Assembly: GCA_025774935.1 (NCBI GenBank)
Contig: JALGZK010000016.1
Location: forward strand, 51,767 to 98,425
Direction: 5' to 3'
From: a bacterium
GTDB lineage: Bacteria; Joyebacterota; Joyebacteria; Joyebacterales; Joyebacteraceae
DNA: 46,659 bases
The notes under the pieces are model-generated. The model saw nothing but the letters and a program-made list of their open reading frames with translations. It ran no database searches and had not been told where the DNA came from. Both the position numbers and the translations under genes were made by a program. This document shows, in pieces, positions 27,282 to 36,300 of this stretch. Within the stretch, counting starts at the first letter, position 1. Every line of letters begins with the position of its first letter.

Positions 27282-29987
27282 CTATCTCACCAGCACGATC
27301 TTCGTGGCAGCGCGCTCGCCCGCGACCTCGGCCACACAGAAGTAGACGCCGGCGGCGACCTGTCGCCCCCGTCCGTCTCGCCCGTCCCACACGAACCTGT
27401 GATCGCCGGCTGGCAGCGGCCCGTCCGTGACGCGCCTGATCAGTCGGCCGGCGACATCGTAGACGGCCAGGCTCGCCCTGCCATCGACGGGAACGGTCAG
27501 CGTGAGGATCGAGCGATCTCTCGTCGGGTTCGGTTGCGCGGGATGAAGTGCGAAGAGAGCGTCAGGAGTCCCGTCAATGCCCGTGGCGACACCGCACCCT
27601 CCGGCACCCAGCGCTCCGATCATCTCACCCCACGGGTTCCCGGACGGCAGGCAGGGCGAGTCGTCGTGCAGCGAGACCACGCCCTCCTCCAGCTCGCAGA
27701 AGAGAGGGTCGATGAAGATGTTGTCGTAGTACGAGCCACAGAGGCTGTCGCCCTGCGAGTTCCCGAAGACGCAGCTGCGCGTGATCTCCGGATCGGCCAC
27801 GCCCTGACAGTTGACGGCGAGTCCGGTCGGACTTGCGGCCACGATCGAGTTGGTGATGATCGGCGATGCGTCCGCGGCCGTGATCTGATGGCCCGGGTTG
27901 GAGGCGAACGTGCAGTTCGTCACTGCCGGTGCGGCGCCCGACTTGCAGTAGAGACCGGAGCCCGTGATCGACGTGTTCCCCACTGCGACGATGCCTTCGA
28001 GCATGGGCGAAGCCCCGTCCTCGCAGTAGATGCCGGCACCGAAGAACGATGCGTTGCAGTCGCGCACGACGCAGTTCCTGATCGTCGGTGAGGAGGCGGC
28101 ACTGCATACGATGCCGCCGCCGAAGAAGGTCTCGGCCGCGCCGTTCACGAAGGTAAATCCGTCCACCACGCAGGAGGGACCCTCGCCGTCGTCGAAGACG
28201 AGCGCCGGACCAGCTCCGCCGCAGTCGATGACGGTCTCGGAGCATCCTTCAGGGGCAATCAGGAGGACGGCCTTGCCGCCGAAGTCCAGGGCGTGGTTCA
28301 GAGGCCCGACATACGTTCCTCCGTTGACGAGGACGGTGTCGCCTACTGATGCAGCGTCGAGGCCCTCCTGGATGGAGGCGAAGTGCCCCTCCCCTCCCGC
28401 GTCCACGACGACCGTCGTGACGGGATGCGGCATCTCGACGACGAGCGTACCCTCCGTGCTGCCGCCGACCCAGTCCTGGTAGCTCGGGTAGGACGGGGAG
28501 CTGCCGCCTAAGAGACCTTCGGCGAATGCCCGGACGGTCACGGGCAGGATCCCGGTCACGGCCGTGACCTGCCAAGAGACCAACTCGGGCCCGCTCCCGG
28601 CCATCCAAGGCTCCGGCAGGGGCTTGACGACCTGCTCACCACCTGCGAGCTCGAGCCCCCACGGGAGATCTAGCGTGACGCCGGGAGTGGACACCTCCCC
28701 CATCCCCTCGAAGGGATGTGGACCCGGATACGAGACCGTCGCGGACACGGTGAACGTCTCGCCCGCCGCCACGGTGTCGGGCATCGAGAGGCTCACCTCC
28801 CAGGGGAAGGCGACACCGGCCCAGCGGTCCTGGGTGAACGGCCACCAAGGCGTTATGGGATCGTTCCACATGTCGTCAACGAAGAAGGCCTGATTGAGGT
28901 GGATGTCCGGTCCCATCGTCGGCCAGGGGTCGTGAATGATGAACACGTCCGTGTTGTCGTCGTACCCCTTGAGGAGCTTGTAGTGCCCGGACTGGTGCGT
29001 CTCGTCGAACCACGCGTAGATGAGAAGCGGATGGCCGGAGTAGATGAGCGACTTCAGGTCTTCGTAGCGATCAGGGTAGTGCTCTGGTTCAGACCAGCTG
29101 TTCTCGAACGCGGGGTAGCCGTAGTCGCGCTCGTTGTAGCCGTGCAACAGGGTGTCCTGAACCGCCGTGCTCGTCCGGCTGAAGTGCATGGCCCGCACGT
29201 AGTTCGTGCCAGGGTAACCGTTGTCACCGCCGTTGTCTGACGCGTGTGCGATGTCATCCTTGGGCACGTGCGGCCCGAAGTAGTCGAGTATCATCTCGGT
29301 CGACGTGACGGCGCACGTGGGCCCTATCTGGAAGTAGTGCGTGACGTCCAGGTCCCAGGAGGGCGGAAGGTCGCGCGGAGCACCGCGCGAGGTCGAGCCA
29401 CCCGTCGCGGACGCGACACGTCTCGCGGACGACGACGGTTCGCCTTCGATCTCGAGTCCCGTGACGTCGCCCAACTCGTAGATCGGCAGGAACTGGTCAC
29501 CGATACCCGCCGGACCTTCGCCGGGGATGTACCAGCAGAGCGTCCTGTCTCGCTGGACCGCGCATACCGCGGGTGCGACGCCTTCGGACTCCAGCAAGCG
29601 CGCCGCGAGATCGAGTGCGTCATTCTCCGTGACTGCCCTGGGTCCCACGTGGGCGGGTATCGCTCCGTAGGACTGCCATCTCTCGTCGTCGCCGCGCGTG
29701 ACGGCCAGTGTCACGAACGACCGCGTCCCGTCCCGTTCGAGCTCAACGTAGTAATAGAGGGGCTCGAGATCCGGGTAGCTGTGCACCAGAATCGGCTCGC
29801 CGATGGTAACGACATCTCCAACCCACACAGGGAACGCGCCGGGGGCATCCGGATGTCTCAGCGTGTAGGAGCCGACGTCTCGAGCGAGCTCGAGTGCGGC
29901 GTCGAGCGCGGGTGATTCCGAGGCCTGAAGAGCGGTGGCCACAAGGACAGCGGCCAGCGCGAGGATGAGTACAGCGGAACGTCGCAT
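27282..29987 (-). CDS. Secreted C39-like cysteine peptidase fused to beta-helix and FlgD-Ig sorting domain
   Basis: 901 residues from ATG 29987, with GGGAGGA six bases upstream. Order: signal peptide; an N-terminal region (about 20-215) of unknown fold; a papain-like C39_2 domain (about 220-380) with probable nucleophile in Q-I-G-P-T-C-A-V-T-S and His in S-G-H-Y-K-L-L-K-G-Y-D-D; a middle region with Ig-like strands (F-T-V-S-A-T-V-S-Y); then a right-handed beta-helix with the cysteine-rich ending G-D-S-L-C-G, D-N-I-F-I-D-P-L-F-C, S-P-C-L-P shared with 4152-5324; finally a FlgD-Ig domain ending T-K-I-V-L-V-R. Predicted surface or secreted peptidase with a binding stalk. Confidence 0.85.
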   Translation of the reverse strand: MRRSAVLILALAAVLVATALQASESPALDAALELARDVGSYTLRHPDAPGAFPVWVGDVVTIGEPILVHSYPDLEPLYYYVELERDGTRSFVTLAVTRGDDERWQSYGAIPAHVGPRAVTENDALDLAARLLESEGVAPAVCAVQRDRTLCWYIPGEGPAGIGDQFLPIYELGDVTGLEIEGEPSSSARRVASATGGSTSRGAPRDLPPSWDLDVTHYFQIGPTCAVTSTEMILDYFGPHVPKDDIAHASDNGGDNGYPGTNYVRAMHFSRTSTAVQDTLLHGYNERDYGYPAFENSWSEPEHYPDRYEDLKSLIYSGHPLLIYAWFDETHQSGHYKLLKGYDDNTDVFIIHDPWPTMGPDIHLNQAFFVDDMWNDPITPWWPFTQDRWAGVAFPWEVSLSMPDTVAAGETFTVSATVSYPGPHPFEGMGEVSTPGVTLDLPWGLELAGGEQVVKPLPEPWMAGSGPELVSWQVTAVTGILPVTVRAFAEGLLGGSSPSYPSYQDWVGGSTEGTLVVEMPHPVTTVVVDAGGEGHFASIQEGLDAASVGDTVLVNGGTYVGPLNHALDFGGKAVLLIAPEGCSETVIDCGGAGPALVFDDGEGPSCVVDGFTFVNGAAETFFGGGIVCSAASSPTIRNCVVRDCNASFFGAGIYCEDGASPMLEGIVAVGNTSITGSGLYCKSGAAPAVTNCTFASNPGHQITAADASPIITNSIVAASPTGLAVNCQGVADPEITRSCVFGNSQGDSLCGSYYDNIFIDPLFCELEEGVVSLHDDSPCLPSGNPWGEMIGALGAGGCGVATGIDGTPDALFALHPAQPNPTRDRSILTLTVPVDGRASLAVYDVAGRLIRRVTDGPLPAGDHRFVWDGRDGRGRQVAAGVYFCVAEVAGERAATKIVLVR

Positions 29988-30019
29988 GATGGGTCCTCCC
30001 GTCGTCGCCCGCACTGGCG

Positions 30020-30052
30020 ACTGGTGAAGACGCATAAGGGGGCTTCACCAGT
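30020..30052 (-). promoter_or_regulatory. 10-bp inverted repeat in the peptidase gene leader
   Basis: ACTGGTGAAG (30020-30029) and CTTCACCAGT (30043-30052) are perfect inverted arms around a 13-base spacer, 33-65 bases before ATG 29987. It lies in the leader, so it could be an operator or an RNA hairpin. No T-tract follows. Confidence 0.45.
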
Positions 30053-30237
30053 TGGGACACGGGAAGCGCAGGCTCCGTTTATCATAAGATGTTGCCGCAA
30101 AGGCGGTTATGTGGTGCGCCGGTCGAAGGCACGGAAGGCGGTTCCGCCGGGGCCTTCCCGACGGCCGGTCCAGGATCCGGCTCCCGACCGCTCCCCTTCT
30201 GATCTCAGGGAGCCCCGCCGGATGCCCGTGGAATCCC

Positions 30238-30267
30238 TTGGGCGAGATCCTGTCGCAGCGCTACAAT
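30238..30267 (+). promoter_or_regulatory. Candidate promoter of kinase gene 30319
   Basis: TTGGGC (30238-30243), 18-base spacer, TACAAT (30262-30267), 51 bases before the ATG. CCGGAGG lies six bases before the ATG. The rest of 29988-30318 holds only the inverted repeat described at 30020. Confidence 0.55.
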
Positions 30268-30318
30268 GGGGATGATTGACAGTCAGAAGGCGGCCTCACC
30301 TCCCCTCCGGAGGCCCCG

Positions 30319-32559
30319 ATGATCGGCACGACCATCTCCCACTACAGGATCCTCGAGAAGCTCGGCGAGGGCGGCATGGGCGTCGTGTACAGGGCCGAGG
30401 ACACGAAGCTCCGCCGTCCGGTCGCTCTCAAGTTCGTCTCGCCGCGCGTTCTCGGATCCGGGGAAGAACAGGTCCGCTTCCTCCGGGAGGCGCAGGCCGC
30501 CGCGGCCCTGAACCATCCTAGCATCTGCACGGTCCACGAGATCGATGAGGCGGACGGCCTGACGTTCATCGCCATGGAGTACGTCGAGGGGCAGACGCTC
30601 CGCGCCAGGATCGACTCCGGTCCGCTGTCGATGGACGAATCGGCTCGACTGGCCTCTCGCATCGCCGAGGGTCTCGCGGCGGCACACTCGAAGGGCATCA
30701 TCCATCGCGATATCAAGCCGTCGAACATCCTTCTGACGCCGACCGGGCAGGTCAGGATCACTGACTTCGGCCTCGCCCGGTTGAGCGGCACTACGGAGAT
30801 CACCCGGCGGGGGACGATGACGGGCACGCTTGCCTACATGTCCCCTGAGCAGATCCGCGGAGCGGAGATCGATCACCGCGCCGATATCTGGTCGCTGGGT
30901 GTGGTTCTCTACGAGATGCTGACGGGACGACGACCGTTTCGTGGGGAGCGCGACGGCGCCGTGCTCTACTCGATCCTGAACGAGGACGCGGCACGCCCTT
31001 CCGATACTCGCCCGGACGTTGTCGCTCTTCTCGAGCGCGTCGTGTTCAGGATGCTCTCCAAGGACCCGTCATCTCGCCATGCCGACGCCGAAGAGGTGAT
31101 CGACGATCTTGCAGGAATCGCGAGTGGCGAAGAGACCATCGCGCCCGTGGCGCCGACGGGTGGACGCGAGTCCAGGCCGTCGGTTGCGGTCCTGCCCTTC
31201 GCGGACATGAGCCCAGACAGGGACCAGGAGTACTTCTGCGACGGGATGGCAGAGGAGCTCATCAACGCGCTCACGCATGTCGACCGGCTCCGTGTGAGCT
31301 CACGCACCTCGTCGTTTCAGTTCAAGGGCGGCGGACAGGACATCCGTGATATCGGCCGCAAGCTCGGCGTTCGCTCGGTTCTGGAGGGGAGCGTACGGAA
31401 GGCCGGGGCCCGACTCCGAATCACCGCTCAGCTTGTGAGCTGCGCTGACGGATGCCACATCTGGTCCGAGAGATTCGACCGAGACATGGAGGACGTGTTC
31501 GCCATCCAGGATGAGATATCGCTCGCCATTGTCGACGCGCTCCGGCCGGAGCTTCTCGGCGAGGAACGAGCCAAGCTGGTACGGCACCCTACCGCAGACC
31601 CCGAGGCCTACAACCTCTACCTTCAGGGCCGCTGGTTCTGGAAGAAGAGGACGCACGATGGTCTCATGAAGGCGATCGAGTACTTCGAGAGGGCGATCTC
31701 CGTCGCGCCCGACTTCGCACTCGCCTACACGGGCATCGCGGACTCGTACAACGACCTCCTGGACTACAGCTCCTCCCCTCCGGACGACGCCTTCGAGCGG
31801 GCGAGGAGCGCGGCGCTCCGCGCTCTCGAGATCGACGACACGCTGCCGGAGGCCCACGCGTCCCTTGGGCTCCTCAAGTCCGAGCACGAGTGGGACTGGG
31901 ATGGAGCGGAGAGGGAGTTCAGGCGGGCGATCGGGCTCAATCCCCGCTACGCTTCAGCACATCAGTGGTACGCGCACCTTCTCCTGAACACGGTCGGCCC
32001 GGAGGAGGCGCTGGAGGAGTACCGTCGGGCACTGGAACTGGAGCCGCACTCGCTGTCGATCAACAGGAACTACGGATACATGCTCCTTGCAGCCGGGCGG
32101 GATGACGAAGCCATCGCAGTGCTCAGGCGGACACTGGAGATGGAGCCGGACTTCATCTACACCCACCTCATCCTGGCGATGGTGCATGCACTGAGGGGGA
32201 TGTTCGACGAGGCACTCGCCGAACTGCTCGAGGAGGAACGTGTTGTCGGCGGCTGGCATCCTCTCGTCGAGGGATGGAGGGGAATCGTCCAGGCGCTCTC
32301 GGGCAGCATCGGCCCCGCCGAGGACACCCTGCAGCGTCTCATCGAGGTCTCGAGCCGGGGGTACGTGCCCGCATCCCAGATCGCCCTTCTGTGCTTCGCG
32401 CTCGACAGACGGGACGAGGGCTTCGAGTGGCTGGAGAGGGCACGCACACGAGGCGACGCGCATCTCTTTCTCTCGCTCTGCATGTTCCGAAGGCGGGCTT
32501 TCGCCGGCGGTGACCTGCGCCTCGCCGAGTTCCTCGCGAAGCTGGGGCTGGAACCATGA
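30319..32559 (+). CDS. Soluble Ser/Thr kinase with TolB_N-like and TPR domains
   Basis: 746 residues. Begins M-I-G-T-T-I-S-H-Y-R with G-E-G-G-M-G, V-A-L-K-F, H-R-D-I-K-P-S-N and D-F-G-L-A-R. No transmembrane helix lies between the kinase and the A-V-L-P-F-A-D-M-S domain (about 284-400), as in the 1842 kinase. TPR repeats (about 427-746) include the tandem D-D-A-F-E-R-A-R and N-P-R-Y-A-S-A-H-Q-W-Y-A units shared with the other paralogues. The last codons abut a duplicated segment: the TGA is 32557-32559 and homology to 43752 onward begins at its last base. A long antisense frame in that copy reads into this gene but is not believed. Confidence 0.9.
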   Translation: MIGTTISHYRILEKLGEGGMGVVYRAEDTKLRRPVALKFVSPRVLGSGEEQVRFLREAQAAAALNHPSICTVHEIDEADGLTFIAMEYVEGQTLRARIDSGPLSMDESARLASRIAEGLAAAHSKGIIHRDIKPSNILLTPTGQVRITDFGLARLSGTTEITRRGTMTGTLAYMSPEQIRGAEIDHRADIWSLGVVLYEMLTGRRPFRGERDGAVLYSILNEDAARPSDTRPDVVALLERVVFRMLSKDPSSRHADAEEVIDDLAGIASGEETIAPVAPTGGRESRPSVAVLPFADMSPDRDQEYFCDGMAEELINALTHVDRLRVSSRTSSFQFKGGGQDIRDIGRKLGVRSVLEGSVRKAGARLRITAQLVSCADGCHIWSERFDRDMEDVFAIQDEISLAIVDALRPELLGEERAKLVRHPTADPEAYNLYLQGRWFWKKRTHDGLMKAIEYFERAISVAPDFALAYTGIADSYNDLLDYSSSPPDDAFERARSAALRALEIDDTLPEAHASLGLLKSEHEWDWDGAEREFRRAIGLNPRYASAHQWYAHLLLNTVGPEEALEEYRRALELEPHSLSINRNYGYMLLAAGRDDEAIAVLRRTLEMEPDFIYTHLILAMVHALRGMFDEALAELLEEERVVGGWHPLVEGWRGIVQALSGSIGPAEDTLQRLIEVSSRGYVPASQIALLCFALDRRDEGFEWLERARTRGDAHLFLSLCMFRRRAFAGGDLRLAEFLAKLGLEP

Positions 32560-32797
32560 TCTTGCCGATCACGAACCCGCCCTCCGGCTTTCGATGGTCT
32601 TATGCTACATGATAGTGAACTTCACAACTCCAGGCGGCCGCGTCAGATCGTCTCCTACTGACACCAACCTGGTCTGTAACTTAGATGCCTGCTTGGCCAA
32701 CGTGGTCGACGCGTTCATCTAGCCTGTAAAGATGTCGGGCGGCCGTCGCACTGACCTGCCCCCAGAAGTCGTGCCACCCCCAGACTCAGGGTGGCCA

Positions 32798-32926
32798 ACT
32801 ACGTGCAGGTGTCATTTACACGGCCTCGAGTGCCGGCGGGCGGTATCTCAGATGACTGAGGAGTCTCGCTGCATCCTACTCCTTGCGTCGCTCCTCGACC
32901 AGCGCCTTCTCCTCATCGGCAACTTG
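32798..32926 (-). pseudogene. Relic of an IS3-type transposase C-terminus (copy A)
   Basis: Minus-strand translation gives A-D-E-E-K-A-L-V-E-E-R-R-K-E, stop, D-A-A-R-L-L-S-H-L-R-Y-R-P-P-A-L-E-A. IS3-family OrfB proteins end with L-V-E-x-W-R-x-x-Y-N-x-x-R-P-H-S-S-L-G-Y-R-P-P-A-P-E-A. Several conserved residues and spacing remain, but the Tyr is a stop and R-P-H-S-S-L-G is decayed. Non-functional. Confidence 0.6.
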
Positions 32927-33030
32927 GGGCACTTACCGCTGCCCCGTCGAGGCTGATGGAGAGACACAGAGTGGACGGGTGATCCTCCCGAGGTAGGGCT
33001 GGCTTCCAGGCGAACGGCCTCCAAACGCTT

Positions 33031-33166
33031 GCGGGGCCTGACGTTGTCACCAGGCCCCGCTTCGTTGGCTCCCCGGGGTGGTGTCTCAGAGCGTGATTCT
33101 GTGGGATATGGTGGGGCTGGAGCGGGTCGCCGGTGGCAAGGGGCACACAGGAATGAGGCTGGCCCC
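33031..33166 (+). repeat. Hairpin-TGGCT repeat, copy A
   Basis: A perfect 10-bp hairpin (33031-33040 with 33051-33060) is followed by TGGCTCCCC at 33066 and then by about 95 bases shared with copies at 38439, 40618 and 44259 (consensus GTGTCTCAGAGCGTGATTCT near the start). Confidence 0.75.
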
Positions 33167-33271
33167 CGACGGCGACTTGCGTGGTTGATGCACTCCTCGG
33201 TGCTGCACACGGGCGTGCAGAAGCCCTAGTGCCTCCAATGAACATCCCTCCACCGACACGAAGTCGAGTCC

Positions 33272-33300
33272 TTTACGTCGGCGAGCACGTGCGCTACAAT
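33272..33300 (+). promoter_or_regulatory. Candidate promoter of kinase gene 33353
   Basis: TTTACG (33272-33277), 17-base spacer, TACAAT (33295-33300), 52 bases before the ATG. CCGGAG lies about seven bases upstream of the ATG. Confidence 0.55.
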
Positions 33301-33352
33301 CCTCTGAGTGGGACTCAGGCAGCCAGTGAACCCTGTTTCGCCGGAGCCGCCC

Positions 33353-36300
33353 ATGATCGGCAGAACCATCTCCCACTACAGAGTCCTCGAGAAGCTCGGC
33401 GAGGGCGGCATGGGTGTCGTCTACAGGGCCGAGGACACGAAGCTCAAGCGCACGGTCGCACTCAAGTTCCTGCCACCTGGCTCGACGAGCGACCCTGAAG
33501 CCAAGGAACGGTTCATGCGTGAGGCGCAGGCCGCCTCCGCGCTCGAGCACCCCAACATCTGCAATATCCATGAGATCAACGAGACGGAGGACGGCCAGCT
33601 GTTCATCTGCATGGCCTGCTATGATGGCGTATCGCTCAGGCAGAAGATCGCTCGGGGACCGCTCAAGCTGGACGAGGCTCTCGACATCGCTGCGCAAGTG
33701 GCCCTCGGTCTCACCAAGGCCCACGAGCATGGCATCGTCCACAGGGACATCAAGCCCGCGAACATCCTGATCACCGGGGACGGGCATGCCAAGATCGTCG
33801 ACTTCGGCCTCGCGAAGCTCGCTCACGAGCCACGGCTCACGAAGACCGGCTCCACGACCGGAACGGTAGCCTACATGTCGCCCGAGCAGACGAGGGGGGA
33901 AGACGTCGACCGAAGGACGGACGTCTGGGCGCTTGGCGTGGTGCTGTACGAGATGATCACAGGCAGGCGTCCGTTCAGAGGTGACCACGAGCAGGCAACG
34001 GTCTTCTCTATAGCGAACGAGGAGCCGGAGCCGGTTACCGCTCTCCGGACTGGCGTGCCCATGGAACTCGAGCGCGTCGTGCTGAAGGCGATGGCCAAGC
34101 GCCCGGGTGACCGCTACCAACACATCGACGACATGATGGTCGATCTGCGCGGGGTGACGAGGAAGCTCGAGGCACCGACCGTGGTGGCGCCAGCGGCATC
34201 GGACACGCAGCGACGCGCAGCCAATGGTGTAGTGAAGAGAAGGCGGAGTCTCGGAAGGAACGTCTGGATCCCTGTCGCCGTCGTTGTCCTAGTGGTGGTC
34301 GCGGCCCTCGTTCTCAGACCCATCCTCCTTGCCGACAGGGCAGTTGTGGAGCCGACGCCCATCATAATAGTCAGCTTCGAGAACCAGACCGGCGATCCGG
34401 CCTACGACTACTTGCGCAAGGCCATTCCGAACCTCCTGATCACCAACCTCGAGAGCTCCAGGTACCTTCGCGTGACGTCCTGGGAGCGTCTGCACGAGCT
34501 CATGAGACAGCTGGACAGGGAGGGCGTCGAGTTCATCGACAGGGAGCTTGGCTTTGAACTCTGTCGCCTCGAGGGCGTCGACTCGATAGTGCTGGGCAGC
34601 TTCACCAAGGCCGGCGAGACATTCGCCACCGACGTCAAGGTGCTCGACGTCGAAACGAAGAGCCTGCTCGGGAGCGCGAACTCCAAGGGCGAGGGCGTGG
34701 CGAGCATACTCCAGAGCCAGATCGATGAGCTCAGCAGACACATCTCCAAGGAAGTGGGAATCCCGGACCGGCTGGTTGAGTCAGACCGGCAAGTCGTATC
34801 GGATGTAACCACATCCTCCATGGAAGCCTACAACCTCTACCTACAGGGTCGGGCGTACTTCGAGAAGTACTACTGGGAAGAGGCCCTTGAGCCTCTGGAG
34901 GGTGCCGTCGAGATCGATCCGGGGTTCGCAGCAGCGCATCATCTTCTGGGGTACGTCTACAGGTTCATTGGCGACACAGCCTCGAAGACCAGGGCTTTCG
35001 AGGCCGCGAAGCGGCTGGCAGATGGAGCGTCCGAAAGAGAGAGGTTCCTCATAGGAGCTTCGTACGCCCTGTTGGTGGAGCGAGACTATGAGAAGGGGAT
35101 CAACATCCTCCAGGTCGCCAAGGAGAGATTCCCGACAGACATAGTAATCTACGACATGCTTGGAGGTGCCTACAGGGCGTCCGGAGATCCGTCCCAGGCG
35201 ATCGCGTCCTGGGGCAGGCTGCTGGAGTTCGCACCCAGGCATTGGCATACCTGGAACCGTATGGCCTACGCATACGCTGATATGGGTGAGCTTGACCAGG
35301 CATTGGAGTGTGTTCAGACGTACGCATCCGCGCAGCCAGACGACGCCAATCCCCTCGACACCATGGCTGAGATCCGATTCAAGATGGGCCATCTCGACGA
35401 TGCCGCCGCCGGTTACGAGCGGGCCATGGCTATCAAGCCCGGGTTCCCGTCGGCGATGTTCGGACTCGCCTACATCCACGCACTGAGGGAGGAATACTCC
35501 GAGGCAATGGAGTGGGTTCAGTTGTACACCGATCGCCCGAGTCCTCCGGGGGCAGAGGGAAGCAAGGTTGTGAGACTCGCAGCAGCGGCGTTCCTGTACG
35601 CGTGGCTTGGCGACAAGGAGAGCGCGCTGAGCGAACTTGACTTGGCCTTCGCAGCAGCCTCGAGTGCGGAAGCGGTGTTTTGGGAGGACGAGGTGGACCG
35701 GGCCAAGGCTTGGTTTCACGGTTCGTTTGGGGAGCCAGGCTTGGCCCATGCCCTGCTAGAGAGCTGGACAGCCGACCGTGATGAATCCGGCTATCCAGCG
35801 ACCGGCTCAGCTCGAGAGCCAGACCTCGCGTTCTACGAGATCTGGAGGGAGTACTACCTTGGCCGTATCGAGGTGCGAGACGGACGAGTAGCATCCGCGC
35901 GCTCAAGGCTGGCCGCCATGGAGTCCGAACTGGCCGGCGGCGCTCACTTCAAGAACTGGGTGCCGGTGCTTGTCGACGAGCTCAAAGCCGAGATTATGCT
36001 CGCGGAGGGTTCGCCGGACTTGGCAATCAGGGTATGCGAGGGCGCCCAGGTGCCCGAGGTACCTGACATGTGGTACAAGACGATGGCGGCATACAACTAC
36101 CTCTTCCCGAGAGACACGCTGGCCCGCGCGTACGCGCTGAACGGTGAGATCGACAGGGCAATCGCCGAGTACGAGCGCCTTCTGAGATTCGATCCGGAGA
36201 GCAGCGACCGCCGTCTCATCCACCCGAAGCTCCACTACAGGCTCGCGCAGCTGTTTGACGAAGACGGGCAGACGGACAGGGCGATCCGGGAGTACGAACG

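Larger units (their letters stand above)
32559..33166 (+). repeat. ~610 bp duplicated segment, copy A
   Basis: Matches 43752-44358 in the same orientation with only about one base of length difference over most of its span and, by eye, a little over 90 percent identity. On the minus strand it carries the ribosome site, a GTG start and first codons (V-I-G-K) of a kinase gene like that at 43765, with no kinase body. It also carries a 37-residue reading frame (32718-32605), a decayed transposase end (32926-32798) and, at its right end, the hairpin-TGGCT repeat. It fills most of the 793-base gap between two kinase genes. Confidence 0.85.

Noticed and set aside
32732-32956. 74-codon plus-strand frame in the duplication (also 43925-44149)
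   Set aside because: Same length in both copies, but many changes are non-synonymous and it lies antisense to the transposase relic; no family likeness.
33031-33080. Integron attC site suggested by a hairpin followed by GTTGGCT
   Set aside because: The conserved GTTRRRY/RYYYAAC box pair is not present, and no integron integrase is in the window.
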